This document shows positions 18,211 through 26,617 of a stretch of 64,000 bases of DNA, piece after piece; within the stretch, counting starts at the first letter, position 1; every line of letters begins with the position of its first letter. The notes beneath the pieces are model-generated. The model did no database searches and was not told the origin of the DNA. It saw nothing but the letters and a program-made list of their open reading frames with translations. The position numbers were made by a program, and so were the translations under genes. This DNA comes from Crossiella equi (GTDB lineage: Bacteria; Actinomycetota; Actinomycetes; Mycobacteriales; Pseudonocardiaceae): assembly GCF_017876755.1 (NCBI RefSeq), contig NZ_JAGIOO010000001.1, forward strand, positions 3,829,786 to 3,893,785, given 5' to 3'.

Positions 18211-19302
18211 CTAGGCGATGACCGGCGACACCACTCCGGGCCCGCCGAGCGTGCCCGCGGCCAGTCCCAGGTAGAGGGCGGCCAGGTCGAATCGCGCGGC
18301 CAGCACGGCCGCGCACAGCGCCGTGTCGCCCACGACCTCCTCGGCCGGGGAGACCACGTCCGCGCCGCGGAGGGTGTCCTCGGCGGCACGGCGGGTGGCC
18401 TCGGCCAGCGGGTCCCGGCTGACCGCGAGCAGCAGCACACGGGGAGTGGGACCGGCGGAGAAGTCGTCGGGGTCGGCGAACAGGTCGTGGCCCGAGGTGG
18501 ACTGCACGGCCGCGCGGTGCAGCGCGGGGCGCAGCAGCGCCTGCGGGTAGCCCGCCACGTCGGCCACCACCCCGGAGAAGGTGGCCAGCGACTGGGCGGC
18601 CTGCGCGGCGACGGCGGTCGCCACGTGGTCCAGGCCCCAGAGCAGCGGGGTGCGGTCGGCCAGCCGCAGCGCGAGCGACTTGGCCGGGTTGACGAAGGAC
18701 TCGTGCACGGGCTGGCACCGCTCGGCCTCGCGGTCGAGCTCGTCGGCGATGGCCGCGACGTCGGTGCGCAACAGGCCCAGCCGGTTGGCCACCAGCAGCC
18801 CGGCGGCCAGCGCGCGGGCGTAGCCCAGGCCGTGCGGCACGCGCACGCGCGGCGGCAGCAGCAGCGCACCACCGGCGGCGGCCGCGGCGACCGGGCCGTC
18901 CTCCGGCGCGGTCAGCACCACGCGGGCCCCGCGCCGGGCGGCGCGGTCGATGGACTCGGCGAGGACCGGGTCACCCGGGTCCTCGGTGTGCGCGATGACG
19001 ACGTCCAGCGCGCCGATCCAGGTGGGCACCACGTCGGCGACCACCACCGGCACCACGCAGCCCGGGCCGAGCAGCGCGGCCAGCAGCGCGGCCACCGCCG
19101 GACCGACCCCCGGCCGGGTGAGCAGCACCAGGGCGCGGGGACGGTCGTTGGGCAGCCGGTCGAGGCCGAGCTCCTCGGCCGCCTCGATGGTCGAGCGCAC
19201 CTGGGCACCGGCCGACGCGGCGGCCCGCAGCAGGCCGCCGCTGTCCGCCTCGGCCAGTCGCGCCGGGTCGTCGAGCAGGACGTCGTCGAGCACCAGGGTC
19301 AC
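18211..19302 (-). CDS. SIS-domain protein, phosphosugar isomerase-like
   Basis: A 363-residue protein that corresponds in position and character to M. tuberculosis Rv3256c (TobH-like), next to manA and manB. It looks like a phosphoglucose/phosphomannose isomerase-related fold with two SIS-like halves; alternating hydrophobic strands such as RALVLLTRP, CVVPVVVAD and ARVVLTAPE are visible. The Ser/Thr-rich phosphate loop typical of active SIS isomerases is weak, so catalysis is uncertain. The start overlaps the end of the Trm112-like gene by four bases (ATGA), which shows coupling. A helper or regulatory role in mannose metabolism is possible from context only. Confidence 0.8.
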   Translation of the reverse strand: MTLVLDDVLLDDPARLAEADSGGLLRAAASAGAQVRSTIEAAEELGLDRLPNDRPRALVLLTRPGVGPAVAALLAALLGPGCVVPVVVADVVPTWIGALDVVIAHTEDPGDPVLAESIDRAARRGARVVLTAPEDGPVAAAAAGGALLLPPRVRVPHGLGYARALAAGLLVANRLGLLRTDVAAIADELDREAERCQPVHESFVNPAKSLALRLADRTPLLWGLDHVATAVAAQAAQSLATFSGVVADVAGYPQALLRPALHRAAVQSTSGHDLFADPDDFSAGPTPRVLLLAVSRDPLAEATRRAAEDTLRGADVVSPAEEVVGDTALCAAVLAARFDLAALYLGLAAGTLGGPGVVSPVIA

Positions 19303-19520
19303 CCTGCGTCGGCAGGCCCGTCGGCCGGGCCACCCTCGGCTTCGTCGAGCAGCAGCACCGGGATGCCGTCGCGGATCGGGAAGGACCGCCCGCAGGCCGT
19401 GCAGGTGAGGTACTCGGCGTTCTCGTCACCGGGCTTGCCGGGCACGAGCTTGGCGTGCTCGGGGCACGGGCAGGCCAGGATCTCCAGCAGATCCGGGTCG
19501 AGCGTGGACGTGGTGCTCAA
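19299..19520 (-). CDS. Trm112-like zinc-binding protein
   Basis: A 73-residue protein of the Trm112p/YcaR family. Four cysteines, Cys17, Cys19, Cys40 and Cys43, and the ending FPIRDGIPVLL are typical. In other organisms the family forms small zinc-binding partners of methyltransferases or other enzymes. It starts with TTG at 19520, with a strong AGGAGG seven to ten bases upstream. It lies 13 bases after manB and overlaps the SIS gene. This place between manB and the SIS gene suggests a partner role for one of them, which is inference. Confidence 0.88.
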   Translation of the reverse strand: MSTTSTLDPDLLEILACPCPEHAKLVPGKPGDENAEYLTCTACGRSFPIRDGIPVLLLDEAEGGPADGPADAG

Positions 19521-19533
19521 GTTCCCCTCCTCC

Positions 19534-20883
19534 TCAGGCCCGGACGATCGCGAGGACCTCGTCGCGCAGCGCGGCGACGGCCTGCTCGTCCTTGGCCTCG
19601 ATGTTCAGGCGCAGCAGCGGCTCGGTGTTGGACGCGCGCAGGTTGAACCAGGCGCCGTCGGGCAGCTCGACGGTGAGACCGTCCAGCTCGTCGACGCTGA
19701 CGCCGTCGCGCCCGCCGAAGGTCTCCTTGATCGCGGTCAGGCGGCCCTGCTGGTCGGCGACGGTGGAGTTGATCTCCCCGGAGGCCGAGTAGCGGGCGAA
19801 GTCCCTGGTGATCTCGGACAGCGGCTTGTCCTGCTCACCGAGCGCGGCGAGCACGTGCATGGCGGCCAGCATGCCGGTGTCGGCGCGCCAGAAGTCGCGG
19901 AAGTAGTAGTGCGCGGAGTGCTCGCCGCCGAAGATGGCGCCGGTCTCGGCCATGGTCTGCTTGATGAAGGAGTGGCCCACCCGGGTGCGCACCGGCTTGC
20001 CACCGTGCTCGGCCACGATCTCCGGCACGCCCTTGGACGTGATCAGGTTGTGGATGATCGTGCCGCCCGGCTCCTTGGCCAGCTCGCGCACCGCGACCAG
20101 CGCGGTGATCGCGCTCGGGGACACCGGGTCGCCGTTCTCGTCGACCACGAAGCAGCGGTCGGCGTCGCCGTCGAAGGCGATGCCCGCGTCCGCGCCGATC
20201 TCCCGCACCTTGGCCTGCAGGTCCACGATGTTCTTCGGGTCCAGCGGGTTGGCCTCGTGGTTGGGGAAGTTGCCGTCGAGCTCGAAGTACATCGGCACGA
20301 CCTCGAACGGCAGGCCCTGGAAGACCTCGGGCACGGTGTAGCCGCCCATGCCGTTGCCCGCGTCGACCACGATCTTGAGCGGGCGGCTGCCGGACAGGTC
20401 GACCAGCTGCTTGAGGTAGGCCGCGTAGTCGGTGAGCAGCGTGCGCTCGGAGACCGAGCCGCGGGCGCCGAGGAACTCGGGCACACCCTGCTCGACCATC
20501 TCGCGGATCTCGGTGAGGCCGCTGTCCTGGCCGACCGGCGCCGCCCCGGCACGGCAGAGCTTGATGCCGTTGTACTGGGCCGGGTTGTGGCTGGCGGTGA
20601 ACATCGCGCCGGGCAGGTTCAGCTTGCCGGAGGCGAAGTAGAGCATGTCCGTGCTGGCCAGGCCGATGGACACGGCGTCGACGCCCTGGGCGGTGACGCC
20701 CTCGGCGAAGGCCTGGGCGAAGCCCGGGGAGGAGTCGCGCATGTCGTGGCCGATGACGACGGCCGGGCCGCCGACGAGCCGGGCGAACGCGGCGCCCAGG
20801 TCGCGCACCACGTCGGCGTCGAGCTGTTCTCCCACCACCCCGCGGACGTCGTACGCCTTGACGATGCCGGACAGGTCTCGCAC
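19534..20883 (-). CDS. manB: Phosphomannomutase/phosphoglucomutase
   Basis: Interconverts mannose-6-P and mannose-1-P. The 449-residue product has all four alpha-D-phosphohexomutase sites: the phosphoserine loop TASHNP, the magnesium site DGDADR, the sugar-specificity loop GGEHSAHYYF (GEHS is typical of phosphomannomutase), and the C-terminal phosphate site SNTEPLLR. The GTG at 20883 has AGGAG six bases upstream. It is preceded by DUF3499 with a 96-base gap, and matches M. tuberculosis Rv3257c in order. With manA and manC in this window it completes the route to GDP-mannose. Confidence 0.95.
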   Translation of the reverse strand: MRDLSGIVKAYDVRGVVGEQLDADVVRDLGAAFARLVGGPAVVIGHDMRDSSPGFAQAFAEGVTAQGVDAVSIGLASTDMLYFASGKLNLPGAMFTASHNPAQYNGIKLCRAGAAPVGQDSGLTEIREMVEQGVPEFLGARGSVSERTLLTDYAAYLKQLVDLSGSRPLKIVVDAGNGMGGYTVPEVFQGLPFEVVPMYFELDGNFPNHEANPLDPKNIVDLQAKVREIGADAGIAFDGDADRCFVVDENGDPVSPSAITALVAVRELAKEPGGTIIHNLITSKGVPEIVAEHGGKPVRTRVGHSFIKQTMAETGAIFGGEHSAHYYFRDFWRADTGMLAAMHVLAALGEQDKPLSEITRDFARYSASGEINSTVADQQGRLTAIKETFGGRDGVSVDELDGLTVELPDGAWFNLRASNTEPLLRLNIEAKDEQAVAALRDEVLAIVRA

Positions 20884-20979
20884 GCCTTCTCCTGACTTCG
20901 GCCTAGCTGGGACACCTGCCCAGCAGCCTACCGGCGGCGCTCCTGAGCCCACCCGGCAACCAGGCAGGTGTGGAAAATT

Positions 20980-21339
20980 TCAGTCCTCGTGGGGGTCCGG
21001 CAGGACCCGGAGATGACCACGACGGCCCGGACCCATGACGGGTTCGACCACCTCGATGGGGCGGTCCGCTCTGCCGGCCTCACGCACCGCCTCGGCCAAC
21101 GCGGTCAGGTCGTCCACCGTCGGGGCAGGGACGGCGAACTCGCCCTCGTGCCGGACGACCTCCCAGCCCCGGGGGGCGGTGAGCCGCATCGCGTGCTGTT
21201 CACACAGGTCGTAGCTGTGCGGCTCGGAGTAGGTGGCCAGTGGCCCGACGACAGCGGTGGAGTCGGCGTAGGCGTAGGTCAGCGTCGCAACGGCCGGGTT
21301 CGTGCACCCGGTCCGCGAGCACCTTCTTACGCTCCGCAC
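20980..21339 (-). CDS. DUF3499 protein
   Basis: A 119-residue conserved actinobacterial protein matching Rv3258c in place and character. Its N-terminus has Cys7, Cys12, Cys46 and His49 (CSRTGC ... CEQH), a possible zinc-ribbon-like site. The GTG at 21339 reproduces the usual family start (RSVRRCSRTGC). A longer frame reaching 21384 is open but not conserved. There is no ribosome-binding site; TATCGT lies eight bases upstream on the minus strand, so a leaderless message is likely. The function is unknown. It is first in the manB-manA set and divergent from the Rv3259-like gene. Confidence 0.88.
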   Translation of the reverse strand: MRSVRRCSRTGCTNPAVATLTYAYADSTAVVGPLATYSEPHSYDLCEQHAMRLTAPRGWEVVRHEGEFAVPAPTVDDLTALAEAVREAGRADRPIEVVEPVMGPGRRGHLRVLPDPHED

Positions 21340-21347
21340 GATTGGGG

Positions 21348-21353
21348 ACGATA
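21348..21353 (-). promoter_or_regulatory. -10 box of a leaderless DUF3499 transcript
   Basis: TATCGT on the minus strand, eight bases before the GTG of DUF3499, with no Shine-Dalgarno site between them. Confidence 0.5.
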
Positions 21354-21420
21354 GCGCCTCTCGTCCACCCTGTGCGGCAGGCACGCGGATGACATCCGCG
21401 TACCCTCAGTGGCCGTGGTG

Positions 21421-21888
21421 ATGGCAAGGGGTACCCGACGGGGGATCCGGCAGCGCCGGGACCGGCACGGCCGAGGCATGCGAGGGCAGCTCTACCCCTC
21501 GACGATGCCCGCCGCCCGCAGCCGCTCGGAACGTTTCGACGCGGTCGTGCTGGAGGCGCTGGAGCCGATCGAGCAGCGGTGGCGCAACGAGCTGACGCAG
21601 CTGGACGTGGCCGTGGACGACGTGCCCGAGCTGCCCACCTCCAAGGCCGAGGCCCTGAACTGGGGCGATGACGTGGTCGAGGACGGCAACGTGCCGCTGG
21701 CGCGCCTGGTGCCCGCGGGCGTGGACCGGCGCGGACTGCCCACCCGGGCCCGCATCGTGCTCTACCGGCGGCCCCTGGAGGCCCGGGCCAAGGACGGTGC
21801 GGACCTGTCCGATCTCGTGCACGACGTGCTCGTGGAACAGGTCGCCACCTACCTGGGTCTGGACCCGGACGTGGTCGACGGCGACTGA
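21421..21888 (+). CDS. Metallopeptidase-family (zincin-like) protein with a degenerate motif
   Basis: A 155-residue protein of the PF06262 zincin-like family, equivalent to M. tuberculosis Rv3259. It includes the conserved RRDRHGRGMRG near the N-terminus and RARIVLYRRPLE before the active-site helix. Active members carry HExxH. Here the helix reads VHDVLVEQVATYL, so Glu is Asp and the second His is absent. The M. tuberculosis protein is also degenerate, so catalysis is unlikely in this branch. Starts at 21409, 21415 and 21421 are all possible. I prefer the ATG at 21421 on family resemblance, but TACCCT at 21401-21406 could give a leaderless message beginning at GTG 21415. Confidence 0.83.
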   Translation: MARGTRRGIRQRRDRHGRGMRGQLYPSTMPAARSRSERFDAVVLEALEPIEQRWRNELTQLDVAVDDVPELPTSKAEALNWGDDVVEDGNVPLARLVPAGVDRRGLPTRARIVLYRRPLEARAKDGADLSDLVHDVLVEQVATYLGLDPDVVDGD

Positions 21889-21894
21889 GCCCGC

Positions 21895-24800
21895 TCAGCG
21901 CCTGCCGGGGATCGCGGTGAGTGCGGTGAACAGCGCCAGCGCGGCTTGGGCGAGCAGCAGCAGGACCGGCAGCAGACCGGAAACTGTGACACGTATCTCA
22001 GCCGAGGACTCGGGTACGGCCACCGCGACCAGGTGGCCGTAGGCCCGTGCGAGCGGGACCTCCCGACCGTTGACGGTGGCGACCCAGCCGCGCTCGTCCT
22101 CGGCCGCGAGCACCAGCACGCGCCCGAGCGAGCCCTCGCTGACCGCCACCGCGACCTCGGGCGGCCGCGCCGCCACCGGAGCGGCCTCAACCGGGCCGGT
22201 GGGGGTGGCACCGGTGCGCGCCCGCAGCGCGGCCTCCCCGGCGAGCAGGACGACCGGGCCCCGGTTGAACGGCAGGCGCAGCACCGGGCGGCCGTCGGTG
22301 GCCGAGGCGTCGGTGGCGACCAGGTCCGGGGCGGCCAGCCGGATCCGGATGGCCGTGGCCTCCTCCGGCAGCAGCAGGAAGCGCACCCCGCCCGCGGCCG
22401 CGGCCAGCACGGTCTCCCGGATCTGCTCGGGCGAGCCCAGGCGCAGGGCGGCGGTCCAGTCCGCGAGCCGCCGGGCGGCGGCTGGCACCAGGACCACGTC
22501 GTCGTCGCCGAAGCGCGGCAGCCGCCCGGCGACCTGGCGGGTGGGCTGTCCGGTGGCCCCGACCTCCAGCACCGAGGACCCGCCGTCGGCGAGCTCCTCC
22601 ACCTGGCTGGCCACCAGCACCGGTCCGGCCGAGCGCAGCGGGCCCTGCCTGCCGACGACCAGGGTGGCCATGGAGAGGGCGGCGAGCACCACGGTCGCGG
22701 CGACCGCGAGCGCCCGCACCGGCAGCCGCGGCGGCGGGCCGGGCAGGGCGGCGGCCAGCACCAGCAGGGCCAGCCCGCAGCCCACGAACAGCAGCGGCGC
22801 CCCGGTCCAGCCCGGGTGCATCGGCCCGCCGTTGAGCGGGCTCACCGGGACCAGCGCGACCACGGCGGTGGCCACGACCCCGAGGGCGAGCACGGCCGCG
22901 GCGGGCAGCATGGCCCGGCGGGGCCGCAGCAGCACGGCGGCCAGCGCGGCCAGCACGAGCACCCCGCCCAGCCAGGGCAGGGCACCGGGGCCGCCGGGGT
23001 GCAGCGCGAGCACGTCGGCCAACCGGGCCGGGTCCTCGCGCACCGGCGCGCCCACGCCGTGCAGCAGCAGCGCGGGGTGCCCGACCACGGTGGCGGGCCA
23101 GGGCAGCTGCACGGCCAGCGGCAGCAGCACCAGCGTGCACAGCGCGGCGATCCGCCGCCCGCCGCCGCCCGGGATGAGCACAAAACCGGCGAGCACCGCC
23201 AGCACCACCACGAGCTGGGCCAGCGGCTGGAAGGCACCGAGCACGGCCAGCGCCAGTGCGGTGCCGCTGGTGACCGACAGCCAGCGCACGTCCCGCCGCC
23301 TCGGCCACAGCACCGCCGCCACCCCGGCCAGCACCGGCGGCAGCAGCAGGTGCGCGACCACCACGTCGAGCCTGCCCTGGGCGACCGCGGCGGTGCCCAC
23401 CGGCAGCAGCGCGTACCCGGCCGCCACCGCCGCGCGCACCGGGCGGGAGGCGCGCAGCCGCCGCGTGGCCAGGTAGGCGGCCAGCCCGGCCAGCGGCAGG
23501 TCGAACAGCAGCACCACGGCCGCCGCGCTGCCCGGACCGCCGAGCAGAGCGCCCAGCACCCCGAACACCCCGGCCGCCACGGGCGCGGGCGCGATGCTGC
23601 CGCCGCCCACCGGCTGCCAGGTCGCCACGTACCCGGCCCAGGTCTCGGCGAGGTCGGCGAAGGGCAGCAGCCGGCCACCCGCGAGGTCCCCGCCGAAGCG
23701 GGCCCAGTGGGTGGCCGCGGCGAGCACCAACAGGCCCAGGACCAGGAACAGCACCGGGCTCAGCAGCAGCTCGCGCACCAGCCTGCCCTGGTCCAGCTCC
23801 ACCAGCACCAGCTCCGGCTCGGTGCGCTCCCGGCCCCGGGGGTAGGGCGTCGGGCGCGGCCGGGGGCTGGGTTTGCGCTGGTACTCCTCGACTTCCACCA
23901 CCACCGGGCCCGCCGGCCGGCGCAGCCCGGCGGGTGCGATCCGGCCCCGGCGGCGGCTGGGCCCGAGCGCGCCCGCGGGCAGCACCGGCGGGCCGGAGCG
24001 CCTCGGCGGGGCCCCGGGCTCGGTCCACTCCGGCAACGGGTCGACCGGCAGCCTGCCCAGTGCGGCGTCCGCGCGGGCCCGGCTGCGCAGCAGGTGCAGC
24101 AGCCCACCGCGCACGGCGTTGCGCACCCGGGTGAGCCGCGAGGTGAACAGGCCGCGAACCTCGCGGGACGAGACAGTTCTGGTAGCGGCCCTTACCCGAC
24201 GGGCGGCGAGGAGCCCGGCGCGGCCGCTGAAGAGGTAACCGACTGCGGCCAGTTCGTCACCAGCTGACGACATCCGGCGCAGCAACAGGAATCCGAGCGC
24301 GCGCAGCAGGCAGAGGAAAACGAGCCTCGGCAGTCCACAGAGGAATGACGGCCAACTCGTGTTGACGAGAAAGGTGCGCAGGCCGTGGGCCCGGCGGGCC
24401 CGCGCGAAATTCCGCTCGGCGTGCACCGGCCGCAGATCCCGTTCGGCCGCACGGGCATGGCGCAGGCGCGCGGCGGGTACCAGCAGGACGAGATGTCCGG
24501 CGAGGTTGGCCCGCCAACCGAAATCGACGTCCTCGCCGCCCAACCGCAGTTCCGGGTCGAGCCCGCCGAGCTCCGCCCAGACCTCGCGGCGGATCAGCGC
24601 GCCCGCGGTACCGACCGCGAGCACGTCCCGGGCCTGGTCGAACCCGTCCCCGGCGGCGAGCTCGGCCCCGGAGATGCCGGTCTGGGTGTGCCCGGAGGCG
24701 TCCAGGGACAGCCCACCCTGCACGACCAGCCGGGGGTCGGCCCAGTCCACTGCCAGCGGGCCGAGCACGGCGGCCGACGGCGCCAGCTCGGCGATGGCCA

Positions 24801-25185
24801 GCAGCGCGGGCAGGCAGTCGGGCTCCGGCGCGCAATCGTCGTGCAGCAGCCAGAGCCAGGCGCCCGGATCGCCCCAGCGGGCCACCGCGGTGTCCACGGC
24901 CTCGGCCACGGCGGCGCCGAAGCCGGTGTCGCGGGGCAGGGTGAGCACGCCGTCCAGCACCTGGTCCGGACCAGTCGCGGCGGCGGCGAGCAGCCGGGCG
25001 GTGTCGTCGGTGGAGCCGGTGTCGACGGCGAGGACGTGCCGGGGCCGCACGGTCTGGCGGCGCAGGGCCGAGAGCAGCGGCCGGAGCCACTCGGCGCCGT
25101 CGTGGCAGACGAGGACGGCGAGCACGGGCGCCGTGCTCAGCTGCGGCGCGACAGGCAAGCCCGTGGCCCTCCAGGTAGGTGACAC
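21895..25185 (-). CDS. Giant GT2 glycosyltransferase with polytopic membrane region
   Basis: A 1096-residue protein. The N-terminal third is a family-2 glycosyltransferase domain: nucleotide-sugar site DTGSTDDT, DxD-like LLHDDCAP, acceptor-site GGEDVDFGWR. A basic, proline-rich linker follows at about 380-460. The rest is a polytopic membrane region with about ten to twelve helices and a large extracytoplasmic loop, ending in one helix and a short basic tail. Such fused proteins lie near whiB genes in several actinomycetes. The start GTG at 25185 has GGGAG five bases before it. The role is probably transfer of a sugar to a polyprenol-linked or wall glycan; donor and acceptor are unknown. Confidence 0.85.
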   Translation of the reverse strand: MSPTWRATGLPVAPQLSTAPVLAVLVCHDGAEWLRPLLSALRRQTVRPRHVLAVDTGSTDDTARLLAAAATGPDQVLDGVLTLPRDTGFGAAVAEAVDTAVARWGDPGAWLWLLHDDCAPEPDCLPALLAIAELAPSAAVLGPLAVDWADPRLVVQGGLSLDASGHTQTGISGAELAAGDGFDQARDVLAVGTAGALIRREVWAELGGLDPELRLGGEDVDFGWRANLAGHLVLLVPAARLRHARAAERDLRPVHAERNFARARRAHGLRTFLVNTSWPSFLCGLPRLVFLCLLRALGFLLLRRMSSAGDELAAVGYLFSGRAGLLAARRVRAATRTVSSREVRGLFTSRLTRVRNAVRGGLLHLLRSRARADAALGRLPVDPLPEWTEPGAPPRRSGPPVLPAGALGPSRRRGRIAPAGLRRPAGPVVVEVEEYQRKPSPRPRPTPYPRGRERTEPELVLVELDQGRLVRELLLSPVLFLVLGLLVLAAATHWARFGGDLAGGRLLPFADLAETWAGYVATWQPVGGGSIAPAPVAAGVFGVLGALLGGPGSAAAVVLLFDLPLAGLAAYLATRRLRASRPVRAAVAAGYALLPVGTAAVAQGRLDVVVAHLLLPPVLAGVAAVLWPRRRDVRWLSVTSGTALALAVLGAFQPLAQLVVVLAVLAGFVLIPGGGGRRIAALCTLVLLPLAVQLPWPATVVGHPALLLHGVGAPVREDPARLADVLALHPGGPGALPWLGGVLVLAALAAVLLRPRRAMLPAAAVLALGVVATAVVALVPVSPLNGGPMHPGWTGAPLLFVGCGLALLVLAAALPGPPPRLPVRALAVAATVVLAALSMATLVVGRQGPLRSAGPVLVASQVEELADGGSSVLEVGATGQPTRQVAGRLPRFGDDDVVLVPAAARRLADWTAALRLGSPEQIRETVLAAAAGGVRFLLLPEEATAIRIRLAAPDLVATDASATDGRPVLRLPFNRGPVVLLAGEAALRARTGATPTGPVEAAPVAARPPEVAVAVSEGSLGRVLVLAAEDERGWVATVNGREVPLARAYGHLVAVAVPESSAEIRVTVSGLLPVLLLLAQAALALFTALTAIPGRR

Positions 25186-25280
25186 GTTTCTCCCGCGCGC
25201 CGGTGATCACACTGGCACGCGGGAGAAAACGCTACGCGGTGCGACCGGGCGATTCCGCCCTGCCACCCCGAACCGTTACG

Positions 25281-25604
25281 TCACACCGCCCGGCGTTTGA
25301 GCTTGCGGCGCTCCCGCTCGGACAGACCGCCCCAGATGCCGAAGCGCTCGTCATGCGCCAGGGCGTACTCCAGGCACTCCGCCCGAACCTCGCAACCGGA
25401 ACAGATGCGCTTGGCCTCCCTGGTCGATCCTCCCTTTTCGGGGAAGAACGCCTCGGGGTCGGTCTGAGCGCACAGTGCCCGTTCCTGCCAGTCGGCTTCT
25501 TCTTCCTCCGCCATCAGGGCGGGGTCGAAGAGGTCGACCAGCACTCCCACGCCAGTGGGTGCGGACTCCCGCTCTCCCACTCGGCTCCCTTCGTTCTCTT
25601 CCAC
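25281..25604 (-). CDS. whiB2: WhiB2-type iron-sulfur transcription regulator
   Basis: WhiB-family regulator that binds a 4Fe-4S cluster and controls septation and differentiation (WhmD in M. smegmatis, WhiB in Streptomyces). The 107-residue product has the four cluster cysteines Cys45, Cys68, Cys71 and Cys77, the stretch AQTDPEAFFPEKGGSTREAK that marks the WhiB2 type, the G(I/V)WGG turn at 89-93, and a basic C-terminal tail. GTG at 25604 has GGAGGAG six bases upstream. The longer reading from GTG 25622 would place the site inside the gene. An imperfect palindrome lies at 25661-25678. Confidence 0.95.
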   Translation of the reverse strand: MEENEGSRVGERESAPTGVGVLVDLFDPALMAEEEEADWQERALCAQTDPEAFFPEKGGSTREAKRICSGCEVRAECLEYALAHDERFGIWGGLSERERRKLKRRAV

Positions 25605-25660
25605 TGTCCGCTCCTCCCGCACTCCCCGGTGGCGGACCCCATTCGCCGTCCCACCCGACG

Positions 25661-25678
25661 AATGACACCAATGTGATT
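25661..25678. promoter_or_regulatory. Imperfect palindrome upstream of whiB2
   Basis: AATGACA-CCAA-TGTGATT between whiB2 and the divergent site-2 protease gene; the arms match at six of seven positions. The half-sites TGACAC and TGTGA fit those of the BldD box (TNACNC ... NGTNA), but the spacer is one base longer. BldD is known to control whiB in Streptomyces; binding here is only a suggestion. Confidence 0.4.
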
Positions 25679-25776
25679 AGACCTGTGGGATGGAAGAGGG
25701 TCAAGCCAAGTACACACGACAGGGGACGAAACTGCCCCACTGGCAACGAAGTTGCTGGGCGAGGCAGAGTGGTGCT

Positions 25777-26526
25777 GTGACGAGATCCTCGGTTGCCCCG
25801 AGTCCGCTGTTCCTAATCCTCCTCGCCGTCACCATCGGCGGGGGCGTGCTGTCCACGCTGGACAACGAGCCCGCGATGATCGCCGGGATCGTGCTCCTGG
25901 TGCTCGGCGGGTGGGCCACATCGCTGTGCCTGCATGAGTTCGGGCACGCCTTCGTGGCCTACCGGGGCGGCGACTATTCGGTGCGGCACAAGGGATATCT
26001 GACGCTGGACATCCGCCGGTACACCGACCCGGTGCTGAGCCTGCTGCTGCCCCTGATCCTGCTCGCCATCGGTGGCATCCCCCTGCCCGGCGGCGCGGTG
26101 TGGATCGATCACCACCTGCTCCGGAGCAAACGCGCGGAGTCGCTGGTCTCGCTGGCCGGTCCGGTGGCCAACCTGGTGCTCGGCCTGTTGCTCATCGTGG
26201 CGGTCCCGCTGACAAATCCACCCGTTGGACTGGCCGCCGGACTGTCATATCTGGGTTACCTGCAAATGCTTGCGTTCGTGTTGAACATCCTGCCGATCCC
26301 CGGCCTGGACGGTTTCGGCGTGATCGAGCCCTACCTGCCCTACCGTTGGCGGGAGTTCGGCGCCAAGGCCCGGCCGTGGGCGCCCTTCGTACTGTTCGCC
26401 CTGCTCGTCGGCGTGCCGCTGGTCTCGCAGCTGTTCCAGTCGGTGGTGCTGTGGGCCTATGAGCTCGTCGGCGGGCAGTACCTGCCGCTGCTGCGCGGCC
26501 AGGACTGGTTCCGGTTCTGGGAGTGA
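25777..26526 (+). CDS. Site-2 protease (M50-family metalloprotease)
   Basis: A 249-residue membrane zinc protease. The active-site motif HEFGH lies in the second hydrophobic segment, and the third ligand region reads NILPIPGLDGFG (the family's NxxPxxxLDG). About five to six membrane helices are visible. There is no PDZ domain, so it resembles the compact Rv/SpoIVFB-like group. GTG at 25777 is the likely start, as the preceding 29 codons are hydrophilic and lack family character. No good ribosome-binding site is seen. It is divergent from whiB2 with 172 bases between. Such proteases cleave anti-sigma factors or other membrane proteins; no obvious substrate lies beside it. Confidence 0.88.
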   Translation: MTRSSVAPSPLFLILLAVTIGGGVLSTLDNEPAMIAGIVLLVLGGWATSLCLHEFGHAFVAYRGGDYSVRHKGYLTLDIRRYTDPVLSLLLPLILLAIGGIPLPGGAVWIDHHLLRSKRAESLVSLAGPVANLVLGLLLIVAVPLTNPPVGLAAGLSYLGYLQMLAFVLNILPIPGLDGFGVIEPYLPYRWREFGAKARPWAPFVLFALLVGVPLVSQLFQSVVLWAYELVGGQYLPLLRGQDWFRFWE

Positions 26527-26617
26527 GCGCCGCACGGCGTATTCCGGTCAGGGGGACGACTACCGAGCGCGGCCCCCAAGTTCGCCCGTTCGGGCAAGGC
26601 GGGGAGGATGGCCTCTC

